A stretch of 64,000 bases of DNA from Sclerodactyla briareus (GCA_026419785.1 JAODTK010005607.1:1-64000); one strand, 5' to 3'. Counted from the stretch's first letter, positions 13,459 to 25,244 are shown. A program made the numbers and translations. The notes: generated from the letters alone by a model not told the origin.

Positions 13459-15030
13459 AAGCCAAAAGGCTTAGTGATTCCTTCACTGATTCTGACTTGA
13501 CCAAGGTAAGCATTTGTCACGATTTACAATAGGGATCATTGAAGTACTCATATAGGGAACTCACATACCAAATATGAACTACATCATGCCAGATGAGGTC
13601 TTGTTACCAAGCTAAGTTAGCCAAAATATCAATTTGTAACATCTCCTCCCAAACTGGCTCCAGTCACACTAAAAATGATAGTATTCATGCTTTTCCCATA
13701 AGAAAGCCGCATACCGAATTCCCATCTAGGTTGGATCGACTTATCATTTTAACGAGCTAAAATTTTGTCAAAGTATCAATTTTCACAATTTCTCCTTCAA
13801 CTCAATCTCACCCCCCGTCCGTACTCCCGATAAAAAGCTGCTTACCGAATTTCAAGCTGATCGGACCAGGCATTCTGGACTTATCGTGTTAGCAAGATTT
13901 CATACTTTGACCTCTGTATACCTCAGATTTAGATGGACTTTTGATCTGACCCTAAAAAATAGGGGTCATCTTCTCAATATGTGCAACCCATATACCAAAT
14001 TATTATTATACCAAATTAATAATTATACCAAATTGTAAATTTCTCACAATTCCACAATTTTTCTCGAATCTGACCCCGTCCGCACCAAATCAATAGAGTT
14101 CCTGTACTCCCCATAAGAAAGCTGCATACAAAAATTTCAACCTGATCGGACCAGGCATTATGGACTTATTGTGTTAACAAGATTTTTCAGACTTTGACCT
14201 CTCTTGACTTCATATGACCTTTGACCTGACCCCAAAACGATAGGGATCATATGCCCATTATGGGGAACCCATATACCAAATTATGACTTGATCAATTCAA
14301 GTGGGGGTGAGTTATCGTGTTAACGAGCTGAAATTTGCCAAATTATCAATTTTCCACAATTTCACAAAAATTTTTTCTCTCGAATCTGACCCCCGTCTGC
14401 GCCAAAATCAATAGGGTTCCTGTACTCCCCATAAGAAAGCTGCATACACAAATTTTCAACCTGATCGGACCAGGCATTCTAGACTTATTATGTTAACAAG
14501 ATTTTTCAGACTTGACCTCTCTTGACTTTTGACCTGGCCCCAAACAATTAGGGTTCAGGTACTCATTATAGGGAAACCATATACCAAGTATGAATTTGAT
14601 TCATCCAAGTAGAGGTGAGTTATCGTGTTAACGAGCTAAAATTTGCCATATTATCAATTGTTTCCCCCCAAATCTTAACCCCGGTCGACACAAAAACGAT
14701 GGGGTTCATGTACTCCCCATAAGAAAGCTGCATACACAAATTTTCAACCTGATCGGACCAGGCATTCTGGACTTATTGTGTTAACAAGATTTTTCAGACT
14801 TTGACCTCTCTTGACTTCAGAGACCTTTGACCTGACCCCAAACAATAGGGACAATGACTCATTATGGGGAACTCATATACCAAGTATGAACTCGACCCAT
14901 TCAAGTGGGGTTGAGTTATCGTGTTAACAAGGCTAGGCGTCAAATACACACACACACAAACATACACACTGTCATGACTACATAGATTCTTCCGACTTCG
15001 TCAGATCGTCTAGGATTAAAAAAATCTTCA
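13459..15030 (+). repeat. Dispersed repeat family B, longest copy, with internal tandem units
   Basis: The 5' end carries a short hairpin, AAGCC-AAAA-GGCTT, followed by AGTGATTCCTTCACT; the same start is seen at 42.47, 54.74 (inverted) and 58.85 kb. Inside, the phrase CCATAAGAAAGCTGCATAC recurs at about 13696 (variant), 13827 (variant), 14111, 14429 and 14717, giving units of about 284-318 bp in the regular part. Each unit also has TGATCGGACCAGGCATT, GTGTTAACAAG and CTTTGACCT-GACCCCAAA. The 3' end has a CA tract, CATAGATTC and an A-rich tail (about 14945-15030). No coding potential was seen. The A-rich end suggests a retroposon. Confidence 0.75.
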
Positions 15031-15428
15031 TATGCTTCGCTTGATACGACGATTGGAGTTTCATGTAGTGGTTAGATGTGACACTATAATGTAACGTGAT
15101 GTAACGTCATTGGAATTCATATAGCGCACAATTCTACAGGATGACTATAACCAGTGGCGCTTCACAAAGATAAAAAACAAAAAACAGCTTGTGGACAACT
15201 TATCCGAAGAAGTATCTTAAAACGTGAATATGTGTGCTGTTTAGTGAAAAAATACATCCATCACGCCATCTAGAGGGTGAAAATTTCACATTAATGCAGA
15301 GCTGATGTTATATTCAGAATCCGTGTGATTGACTTCCCCTGTTAAAGTAAATTTTTCAAAATGGCGTGGGCGGTCATTCTATATTTTGGGGCATGGGCGT
15401 CAACAGGTGGGGGACGGGGGGGGGAATG

Positions 15429-15456
15429 TCCCCCCCACTTTCAAAAGTGGGGGGGA
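15429..15456. repeat. Perfect 13-bp inverted repeat with 2-nt spacer
   Basis: TCCCCCCCACTTT is followed by CA and then AAAGTGGGGGGGA. A related TCCCCCCCACTTTTC occurs at about 16624, suggesting both belong to the termini of one GC-rich repeat element. Confidence 0.85.
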
Positions 15457-15537
15457 TATCATATCGTTTGTCCCCCCACTTTTCCAGACCGTAATAAAAA
15501 TCAATAGGCACATGCCCGATTTTGTATCACTCTAAAC

Positions 15538-15783
15538 CAGTGGTTCCCAACCAGGGGGAAATTTCAAGATTTCAGGGGAGAGAAAAATGTATACAAAGGT
15601 AATCATTTGCAGGATTTTTCAAGTTGTGAATTCTTCTAGTTTACAAACGCAATTTACATACAGTTTAAACCCTTTCCCACATCTCCCCATCTATCAACCC
15701 TCAATTAGAATGTATTCATAAGGAGAACGGCTCCAAGCGAAAAGCAAAGAGGGAAATGGGGAGAAAAAGGTTGGGAACCACTG
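15538..15783. mobile_element. hAT-like MITE, 246 bp
   Basis: It is bounded by perfect 15-bp terminal inverted repeats, CAGTGGTTCCCAACC at 15538-15552 and its exact reverse complement at 15769-15783. A CAGTGGTT start is typical of hAT-superfamily TIRs. The interior is AT-rich and has no ORF, so the element is non-autonomous. The flanking 8-mers (ctctaaac and attcaatt) agree at only about half of their positions, so the target-site duplication is decayed or absent. Confidence 0.85.
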
Positions 15784-15789
15784 ATTCAA

Positions 15790-16930
15790 TTTTGTCTAAC
15801 CAAACAATAATCGCGTTGGAAATCGTCTTAAGTCCACTGATTGCGGACCCCAGTTGGAGATCTGGACCCGACTATGGCCGACTGGAAGGATTACCCATGC
15901 TTCATACCGAATTCTCGAATTTTGAATCGAATAGCCAGAAGTGCATAATTGTTCAAGTGTTTCGCGCGCAATGGCGTTTTTCTTCCAGGCGTTGTAGGCT
16001 AAATATGCGATGAAATGCTTCGATTAATTTTGTTCACTCGAATTAATTCAGAAGCCTTGGGGCATACTTCCCCCCCCCTCCCCATTCTTCTGAGATGAAA
16101 ATTCGGGTGGAAAATTAGTGGAAAATATGGGAAGGAAAGAGCAAAGTGGAAAATTGCCTGAATTTTTCGCAGTCTTTTTCGATAAAATGCCCCGGAAAAA
16201 ATGCATTTTTTTCGCGCGCTCCGCGCGCGCCGGTAGTGTCCAATGACCGACTTGTAAAATTAGGGTACAAATTTTCTTCTCCAAAATTTGAGTGGTCCCG
16301 TACGCCTATTGCTTTTCCCTTCGATCTCACCAGAGACCGTTCGGTAGACCCCTGGATCCAACGCAAACAAAGCCAGAGTAGAAAAGGTAATAAAAAAAAA
16401 AATAAGAAAAAAACATTTGTGTGAGACTCGGTAAATCATCTTAGTATGCACAATGACGACTTTTTTGTCTTTTACTCAAATCACACATGTAGATGGGTGC
16501 TATTGAGCTTGGCAAGTGCCGTTTCCGTCGACCTAGAGGCTATAAAAATCTGAAATTTTCTTAGTGCACTCCGCGCCAACCAATGGTGGCGCTCCGCTTA
16601 GATGGTCATTTGCATTCGATGTGTCCCCCCCACTTTTCGAAACCTCCGACGCCCTGTATTTTGGTCTCTAACAAGAGTTGCCAGGGATCGTGCGAGGAAC
16701 ATGATGGGATCTATTTTGTATTAAAAAAGGCCCATAGACGCCAAATCAATCGTCAAATCATACTAGCCATAGATCGGTCACGGAATTGCCATTTCAAACC
16801 CTACTGTAGGTTTCGTTACAATCTGGGAAAGGTATAACTATACAGACTGATACTTGTACTAACATAATCATGTCGGTACCGTGAGATCTATAGGTAATAT
16901 CACCATCACACAAACGACATAGCGGTGATC
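15790..16930. other. Repeat-derived, GC-patchy sequence
   Basis: No gene is supported. A palindromic GCGCGCTCCGCGCGCG patch lies at about 16213-16228. The sequence around 16570-16605 (CCAACCAATGGTGGCGCTCC) is repeated with small changes at about 27570-27600 (CCAACCGATGGTGCGCTCC), so a dispersed repeat is present. Confidence 0.5.
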
Positions 16931-16938
16931 TTGAATTT

Positions 16939-17132
16939 GAAAATGGCCGCCGTTTTCGTCGGAAAGCTATGGGGACGGTTCTTCAGTTATTGCTCACCTT
17001 GGATTCCCACTACTTTTATAGAACTAATCAGGCATTTCTCTGGGATCAGAGATTAGTTCAGGGATTAGAGTAAGAGTTAGCGATTACGGAATTACTTGTT
17101 GAAAACTACAACGACGGCGGCCATATTGAATT
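16939..17132. repeat. Inverted repeat around GGCCGCC ends
   Basis: AAAATGGCCGCCGTTTTCGTC on the left and ACGACGGCGGCCATATTGAA on the right form an imperfect inverted repeat about 190 bp apart. It could be a small non-autonomous DNA transposon. No target duplication was established. Confidence 0.5.
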
Positions 17133-17574
17133 TGGACCACTCGCGACTTCCGCCCACACTTTGGCGAGAGGTACCCTCGCTTATTTTTTTTATTTGACCT
17201 CCGAGGAGTCAAAGACAATCGAAACAACCTCCGCTCCTCCACGGTTACGAGAGTCCCACATGACGCAACTATCTCCTATAACAAGAAATATTTCACTATG
17301 GTTTCTCCCAAATTCGTCATGTTAAGTCATTACACATAACAGCTGCAAAGATACGCTGTCTGATTTAGGTAAACCAATGTGGCCATCAAATTGTTCAATT
17401 TCGATTTGAAAATTACGCTACTGGTATTTGAAATCCTCAGACAATATGTCCTACAATCCTTAACAATTCTTGATCAACATGCAATCTAAATCAGTCTAGT
17501 ATGTCAATAACACTATTACCTTAATCTTGATTTGTCCTTTGTGTTACTAATTGTAGAGAGCTAGGAAACGAATA

Positions 17575-17973
17575 TTGTTCAGTTTGAGCTACCATTGGTG
17601 CTCTGATTCTCAAATTCTGGAATGGAACAACGGCAGCCTGATTCCATGGTTCCGATTGGTCTGTAATAGACTGTTTGTCGCCAGCCTTATCAAATCTCTG
17701 TTAGGTTTGCGTACTCGAGGCATACTGCCCGAGCACCTAAGCTGGAAGTGGCTGGCAGTCGGAGAATTAGCTGGTATGGCCGATGAACTTGAAATCCCTA
17801 TGAATGGCATTTTCTCTCTGAGGTATGGAGATATATTGCAACCTGAAAAATACATCCACAGTATTACCGATCGCACTGCAGCTGAGCCATCGGTGTTTGG
17901 AGAATATGAAATCTTTCTGCATGCTCTATGGCTAGTCGTTCCAATAAATAACCTAGAAATCAGAGAGATATAG
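17575..17973 (+). other. Open reading frame of 132 codons, weak exon candidate
   Basis: The frame reads through NRLFVASLIKSLLG, ILPEHLSWKWLAVGELAGM and DELEIPMNGIFSLRYG. A possible acceptor (TATCAAATCTCTGTTAG) precedes GLRTRGILPEHL. No clear donor follows, and no family is recognised. By length alone it is within chance expectation for this window. I treat it as a possible exon or decayed repeat ORF only. Confidence 0.2.
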
Positions 17974-17992
17974 TGTGGCCACTCCGTCTACA

Positions 17993-18068
17993 TGTGTGTG
18001 TGTGGTGTGGTGTGTGTGTGTGGTGTGTGTGTGTGTGTGTGTGTGGTGTGTGTGTGTGTGTGTGTGTT
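17993..18068 (+). repeat. (TG)n microsatellite with GTGG interruptions
   Basis: Repeated TG runs are interrupted at intervals by extra G (GGTGTG), giving a compound imperfect microsatellite. Confidence 0.9.
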
Positions 18069-18336
18069 ACATAGTCTACAGTACAACAAAATGATTTTCT
18101 TTTGGTTGTTTGTGTAGTGCATGACTGATGAAAAAAAAAAACCAAAACTAGAATGCACCCTCGATCATGCAACTCGGCGAGATACTTTTGGCGGTCGCCT
18201 TGTTTATTCCTTTCATCGGAATTGATAGAATCATGGACTTGAATAGTTCATGTATAACATATAACACGCCTTCAATACGGTAAAATTGGGTTGTTAATTG
18301 TCCATGTCTTTTTTTTTTTTTTCCCCTCCCTCAAAA

Positions 18337-18400
18337 TAATGATGATATTGATAATGATGATGTGATTATGGGATGATGACAATGATGATGATGATAACTA
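18337..18400 (+). repeat. (GAT/ATG)n trinucleotide-rich repeat
   Basis: Imperfect GATGAT / AATGAT units run over about 60 bases, just downstream of a 16-T run at about 18308-18323. Confidence 0.8.
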
Positions 18401-18699
18401 AACCCGGCGTTCATACGACTTTCCGTTACAGAGTCAGAGGCCTTCAATGTGTGTGCATTTGTATTGCGCAAGATGGCAAGCATCCATATGCAAACAATAA
18501 ATGAGTCATACTTGCACAACCCTGCAAACATATTGTTTCTATTAAAATTCCACTTTGAAAAATCACTAGATTGCTGTAATAGGTTGGTTGTATGGTGTGG
18601 ATCGGTTACTTTGGTTGAGAGCACGACAAAAGAAGTCTGCGGAATGTTGGAGGTATTCAACCAACTAAAGATAATGGAAGACATACTAAAAAACTAGAC

Positions 18700-19310
18700 A
18701 TGTGTAGGCGGTAAACCGCCGACTTGTATATCTCGCAGAACGGGCCTTTGTGACCTTCCGTTTGAAGAACACTTGAAGTTATTGTCATTTGACTCTGCCG
18801 TGAAGGCGGCAAAAGCCACCCACTACCCCGAGCTGGTTCCCCAAGACAATGTATTCACATTCTCCAGTTTCGTCGATTCTGACAAAGTTAGAAAAATGTC
18901 GAATAAAACGGACCACTTTTGTCCGCACTCATCAAGTTTCATGTAATAGAACAACTCTGTATTTCGCCAAAAAAACGACAAATTTGACACCTGGTGACTT
19001 GAAATAACCGTCATTGTTTTTCGGGACCTTTTTTGTCCACACCCACCAAGGTTGAAGTAATTCAGACCACTTTGTTTTTTCGTCAAAACATGCAAAATAG
19101 CGGGAAGCAAACATGCAGTGACGCCCACTTTCGAACTCATCTGAGATTTTGCTAGAACGAACATTTGTACCAAGTTTCAGATCGATCGGAATGATTAAAG
19201 AGTTATTGCCCTGACGACCCAAAGGTCCGAGGCGGCAGCCGAGGCGAAGGCGGCTACACCCCCAAAACCATAATATCCCCAACACTTATCAGTGTTGCGG
19301 GGATATAATT
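18700..19310 (-). repeat. Dispersed repeat family A, minus-orientation copy
   Basis: Read on the minus strand it begins with a hairpin (19273-19306: AACACT/AGTGTT and ATATCCCC/GGGGATAT with a 2-nt bulge). ATTATGGTTTTGG, GC-rich sequence and CAATAACTC follow, then a stretch ending ATGAGTTCGAAAGTGGGCGTC. This matches the order in the 5.53-6.33 kb copy. ORFs across it are not taken as genes. Confidence 0.6.
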
Positions 19311-19319
19311 ATATGTCAA

Positions 19320-21480
19320 TGTGACGTCTGCGTTATTGCGCCATTGGGATTCTCCATAATGGTCAAATTTGAAGGCCCGATACCCTCCACATAGGAAAAT
19401 GGGGTTTGGACCTACAGATAGTTTTCAATTCCCCTACAACATATCCAAGCCTACAACTGATGGGCAACATTTAGGATATCTAAAATTGGACAAGTGAAAT
19501 GTCGAATCGCTAGTCTCGCCGGTATCGCGGTCAGTGGTAGTTCCTCGTAGGCATTGACTATGTTTCAACCAACGTGATCTCAGACGTCGATAGAGTGCCA
19601 ACTGCTAGTTAGCAAATAATAGCAGCAAAATCTGGAGGCATGTAGAGGTGGCTATAGTTTGTTAGCTCAAGTGATTTACATATGAATGGTTTACACTCGG
19701 TGACTAGTCTCAGTTCAATTTTCATATGGTGAATGATTATTGATCCCATCTGACAGGTTTGTGGAAAAGGTGACTAATCCAAAAAATCTGAATCATGCTA
19801 ATCCATTGTGTCTCGCCGCATTTTTGGTGTCTCGCTTGTTTTTAATTGCTTGGATGACAATGCTCTCGTTGATGATGAGAGCTAGATGACATCCGAATCC
19901 ACTGAATCCCAGCCTACGGCTAGAGTTCCATATATAGGTACGGATGCGACATGACACCACGGATAGAGGATTGTTTCAACGGGAGTACAAACATGGAAGT
20001 GTCTAAATCATCTGCAAGTGGTTTGCAGAGAGTCAAGTTCCGTAGCGCGGATAGCATCATAATAAATTATGACACCATGTGTAGGGTGCGGCAATGAGGC
20101 CGAATACAGCAAATCTCTTCTATTAGCTATCTTCCTGATTACGCAGCAATTTGTAAAAATACGCTAATGGCTATATAATGGCTATGGTGACGCATGTTTT
20201 GAAAGCAAAGGGAGGAGTCAAGCCCCGATCACACTGCGTGCGCTTTTTCGATGTGTTGACAGTTAATTTTGCACGGCGACTCGAATGCAAAAGGTTCACG
20301 TGATCAGTTATCAGCTGTGTTGTCAAGGGGGTCGTAATTTTGTATACAAAATCAGTACTAGCAGTGGGGCGTGGCTAACTAATCAGTTTTGGGACTGTTA
20401 GCCATTAGATAATGTCTGGTGTCACATGATCGTCAGTCAATCGGTCCCTTAATGATGGCTAGTGAAGTAATTATCTAACAATATCAGACGACTAAAACGC
20501 AGCCACTGTAACGATAACGATACAATTGGAACGGTCACACTATAGCGATGGTCCATGGTAACAGCTGCTCGAAGCATAATGGGCTGTGACGTCGCATGTA
20601 AACATTCTCCTGATTGGTCAACAAGTTTATCAGATAGATTATTGCTCACGGATCGAGCCGCATTTCATGTTCGTTTATGTTGGGTTTGTGCGTGAGCAAT
20701 ATTTTCCATCGTTATATTATTAGTGTGATTGAGCGCACAAAGGAATTCTCAAGTCAATCTAATTACTCCACCGAGGTAAGGTGTGCTCGAAATAACCACA
20801 TCGAACTAATGGCCTCGGGGTGACCAGTTATTTCAATGGGATTCAACTCGACATTGTCTAAATTCCACGATAAAACTCTGTTTCATATACATGTATTGAT
20901 GAACGTGCAGTTAATTCATACGATTAGACAACACTTCCACAGACGTAACTGGAATAGATCCCTCCCTCTAAACGAGCAACATGTCACAAACGGGCTACTT
21001 ACCTGAAAGATTAAAGTGGAAATGGTCAAAGTTTTCTCCTGTATCGCCTGCTTGCTGGACCGAATGTAGAAGGGACCCACCCGCTCCATCTAATATGGTC
21101 AATAACTGCATCTCTGCATCTACATCCAGTCCGAAAATACGATTATTCCCACGAAAAGAAAGGACAATGCTTCAAACAGATGCATCATGACAGGTCGGTT
21201 CGAAGGATTGTGACGAATTGCTGGTAAGCTATTGCAGGTTAGGAAAACTAGAAACGTACAGTGTTTTACAGCCGCGATATATGAGGGTCTGTTATTTCTT
21301 GGCGTTATATTAGCCGATCGTCATATCTGACTATAGCTGCAACAAGTATATATCTGAATAGTGTTACGTTTGCCATACCAGCCAATTCGTCAGATATAGA
21401 CAACAGTTATTGGTGACAAGCTAAGAAGGAAAAAGTATATATCAGTGGCTTTAAAGAGGGGCCTAAAGGGTTTATCTTCC
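19320..21480. other. No recognised gene; contains a repeat related to 7.25 kb
   Basis: No supported exon was found. The plus-strand stretch 20985-21190 (ORF with GYLPERLKWKWSKFS) resembles 7250-7360, as noted there. The remainder looks intergenic or intronic. Confidence 0.4.
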
Positions 21481-21499
21481 CCGAACTAAACTGACAAAG

Positions 21500-24400
21500 C
21501 TATCAGGTAATGTTTCATGTTGACATGTCCATACCATCTTCGCCTCATACTTGTAGCCATTACAATGGAATGTCCATGCGACGACAGAGCTGTCTTCTCA
21601 GCTGAGAACCACACATCCACCCTCAGCAACCTCGTAATCCCGTTGTAGCAGGCAAGTCCTCTTTACAGACAGCCTAGACAAATTCACACAATAGCTGAGA
21701 GGGGCCACTATGGAATACATCGCATATAATTGTACGCGCATCCTCAGTGATAGTCTACGGTAGGTCAGGGGGAGCAAGTCATTAACATTGCCCTAAGCCG
21801 TACGAAGCGGGTTACGTAGCTAGTTTACAGCCACAGCCAGCACTGATCATATCATCCAAGGATAGCAGTAACGGGTCCACTACCTCAAGTTCTCCATTGT
21901 TAGTGGTGTGAATTGTAAGGGGTCTGTCTGCCATAGAGGGTGGATCATATTAATGGTCCAGTGATGCCGCTACACTTTTTATAAACCAGTGTTGGCAGCT
22001 AGATGGAATTCCTCTCACATCCTGCCAACTCTACAGGGATACTGCCCCGAGTCTTGGATGGCGTTCAAGTCGCGTCCACACACCATTACTTTAGTTTTGT
22101 TCATATTGACACGTAAGCCCTTCATTGCCAGTTCTGCTTTCCACCTTGTAAACCATTCTACCAAATCCTCAAGACCCTCTGCACGGATCCCATGGGCAGC
22201 TCACACAAAAGCTTCGAGACTTAGGACTGTCTCTTAATGCACGCCAACCTCAACATTGATGGGCTCACTATAGCTCACATTGTTCACTCTCACTCTAGAG
22301 GTTGCTCCTTTATACATGGACTGCGCCATTTCCACTAGCCATTCATCCGCCCCAACCGATCTCATAGACCACCGAAGGACCTCTCTTGGGACTCTGATCG
22401 ACAACATCAACGTAGAGGTTCTTGTTCTTAGCAAAACACTTACCCTGATGACTAATTTCCTGTACTTGCACTTGATCAGGATAAAGTCAATTTGGCTGCT
22501 GTGTGACCCAGATTGGAATGTGATGAGATGGTTTCCTTTCTTCTTGAAGGAAGTGTTGCAAACAGTACATTCACGTGCAGCATCAAATTTCAATAAACTC
22601 TCACATCCTGCCAACTCTACAGGTATACTGCCCCGAGTCTTGGATGGCGTTCAAGTCGCGTCCACACACCATTACTTTAGTTTTGTTCATATTGACACGT
22701 AAGCCCTTCATTGCCAGTTCTGCTTTCCACCTTGTAAACCATTCTACCAAATCCTCAAGACCCTCTGCACGGATCCCATGGGCAGCTCACACAAAAGCTT
22801 CGAGACTTAGGACTGTCTCTTAATGCACGCCAACCTCAACATTGATGGGCTCACTATAGCTCACATTGTTCACTCTCACTCTAGAGGTTGCTCCTTTATA
22901 CATGGACTGCGCCATTTCCACTAGCCATTCATCCACCCGCGATCTCATAGACCACCGAAGGACCTCTCTTGGGACTCTGATCGACAACATCAACGTAGAG
23001 GTTCTTGTTCTTAGCAAAACACTTACCCTGATGACTAATTTCCTGTACTTGCACTTGATCAGGATAAAGTCAATTTGGCTGCTGTGTGACCCAGATTGGA
23101 ATGTGATGAGATGGTTTCCTTTCTTCTTGAAGGAAGTGTTGCAAACAGTACATTCACGTGCAGCATCAAATTTCAATAAACTCTCACATCCTGCCAACTC
23201 TACAGGTATACTGCCCCGAGTCTGGATGGCGTTCAAGTCGCGTCCACACACCATTACTTTAGTTTTGTTCATATTGACACGTAAGCCCTTCATTGCCAGT
23301 TCTGCTTTCCACCTTGTAAACCATTCTACCAAATCCTCAAGACCCTCTGCACGGATCCCATGGGCAGCTCACACAAAAGCTTCGAGACTTAGGACTGTCT
23401 CTTAATGCACGCCAACCTCAACATTGATGGGCTCACTATAGCTCACATTGTTCACTCTCACTCTAGAGGTTGCTCCTTTATACATGGACTGCGCCATTTC
23501 CACTAGCCATTCATCCGCCCCAACCGATCTCATAGACCACCGAAGGACCTCTCTTGGGACTCTGATCGACAACATCAACGTAGAGGTTCTTGTTCTTAGC
23601 AAAACACTTACCCTGATATTGGCCCAGGCTAGAATGGCAACTATGGTCCCTTCCGGGCATAAGCCGGAATGCATGTTGTTTATAAGACGTTCTCACGAGT
23701 AAGACATTCTTCAAGTCTCTTCCACTACCTTCATGTTTGGTCCCGTAGTTCGGCCCATTTAGTTCCCCTTCTTTGAGAGCATCGCCCTTGTCTTTGAAGC
23801 AGTTTATGGTGAAGCTCTCTCTCCAATCTGCTGGGATTCTTCCATCCCGGATGATGCGGTTAATGAGCGCTGTTACGTATTTGACACTCACTTCGAGGGA
23901 AGCCTTTATCATTTCAGCAGTGACATTTCTATGGGCCAGTGCTTCATCTGTACATTGGCCTTACGGACCCTTTGTTCTATGATGTTAAGTGGGGTACCGA
24001 GTACAGGATCTGCTGAACGATTCCAAGGTAACTCGATGTTAAGGAGCTGCTGGTAGTGTTGTTTCCAGGCTTACACCCTTGGCTCCTCACTGCAAGAGAG
24101 GTTGACCTGACATTCTCTTACAGCTTTCTCCCCAATGACATCTACAACTAGGGTCCGGATGTTCTTGGCCAGTTTAATTGAAGACGGACCCTTTCTCATT
24201 GCTCCTTTCACAAAACTTTGCTTCAGCTCTTTTCATAGACTGCTCTCTTTGCTTCTCTTTTAGCCAGGTTGTATGCAGAGTCCACTGCCACAATTTTTCC
24301 ATAGTTTCCACAGACTTCTTTTCTTGGAAACTCCCTGACTGTCTTCCCACCACCAAGTCTCATTCCTCTTTTACGGTGCAGCTTTTCCACCGACCAGTTG

Positions 24401-24665
24401 CTATCAGCAAGGTTCAGGTCACATACAAGCAGGCGATGCTGCAAACACATTCCTTCATATCAGGGATAGCCTTGATGTTCTTGACTAATTTCCTGTACTT
24501 GCACTTGATCAGGATAAAGTCATTTGGCTGCTGTGTGACCCAGATTGAAATGTGATGAGATGGTTTCCTTTCTTCTTTATTCGTTAAAAAGTGGTTGCCA
24601 ACAGTACATTCACGTGCAGCAGCAAATTTTCCATAACTCTCACCCTTCAGTGTCCCTTTTCACCG
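21500..24665 (-). mobile_element. Non-LTR retrotransposon (LINE), 5'-truncated and internally rearranged
   Basis: On the minus strand, going from high to low coordinates, there is the end of an endonuclease domain (about 24660-24480, with NDFILIKCKYRKLV). A linker follows, then RT sequence including VTALINRIIRDGRIPADWRES, an RLMPGRD-type motif, DEWLVEMAQSMYKGATSRVR and INVEVGVH, then KGLRVNMNKTKVMV. Past the array come KKCSGITGPL, LDDMISAG and a MRRRWYGHV-like C-terminus near 21530. This order is that of a complete APE-type LINE ORF2. It cannot encode an active enzyme as it stands. Frameshifts and stops are present, and the YADD catalytic box is not recognisable, being replaced by sequence reading AAHG. 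The element begins inside the endonuclease, so it is 5'-truncated. Its central part has been replaced by the tandem array at 22014-23617. Confidence 0.85.
22014..23617 (-). repeat. Tandem array of a 583-586 bp composite LINE-fragment unit, about 2.7 copies
   Basis: Copies start at 22014, 22600 and 23183, each with CTCACATCCTGCCAACTCTA. They differ only by a few bases: a G/T after ACAG in copy 1, a missing T in CTTGG in copy 3, and a 3-bp deletion plus substitutions near 22930 in copy 2. Each full unit, read on the minus strand, fuses three non-adjacent LINE pieces. These are an endonuclease tail (HLITFQSGSHSSQIDFIL), an RT palm segment (EVLRWSMRS to INVEVGVH) and a thumb or post-RT segment (WFTRWKAELAMKGLRVNM). 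The third copy ends at about 23617, where the sequence rejoins ordinary upstream RT. Confidence 0.9.
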
Positions 24666-24669
24666 AGCC

Positions 24670-25240
24670 AGAGCCACCGTGAACACGCTCGAAGCCTTCT
24701 GCACCTATATGTCAATTCCAATCTCCACAAGGAACCACAATATCCTAAACACTTCCAAACCCCCGGGGGTAGGGGTCCTAGGTATATGTTGCTCCAAGTT
24801 GTATCAACGGCCACCCGGAATACTAACGCATGGTGAAAACACGCGAATTAATTTCCAAAACGGAGTGGGTGCTACGTTGCATCGAAGTGCATCTAAGGTG
24901 CTCAAATTAACAATTGAAATGGCAGCAGATTGCTCTGAAACTCAAATAGATGGAAAGAGCGTTACCCTAGATCCCACATTTATACTATACAGGCAATATT
25001 GTGTCACATCAGACGCATAAGGGACAGCTTCCGTTTGCATGATATTACAGCCAAAGAATCGCTCAATGATATATCGGAGCTATTGTATTGACAAATCATA
25101 GCGACGATATACCTATTTGATACGGAATTGCACTGAGGCGGCTTTCCGACGTAACATCACGCAATTGCAAAAGATGCCATCGCTTGTTCGCGAGTTGCTA
25201 CCTGACGGCAGTGCCCTTTAGGCGTGTCATTTAACATCTC
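24670..25240. other. No recognised feature
   Basis: A plus-strand ORF at 24679-25020 has no splice support and no recognisable domain. Confidence 0.5.
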
Positions 25241-25244
25241 TTTA

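Noticed and set aside
22234..23405. Several 120-180-codon ORFs on both strands
   Set aside because: They are readings of the LINE-derived tandem array. The minus-strand ones are RT fragments and the plus-strand ones are shadows.
22001..23700. CRISPR-like array
   Set aside because: Units are ~585 bp with no short repeat-spacer structure and encode LINE fragments in a eukaryotic context.
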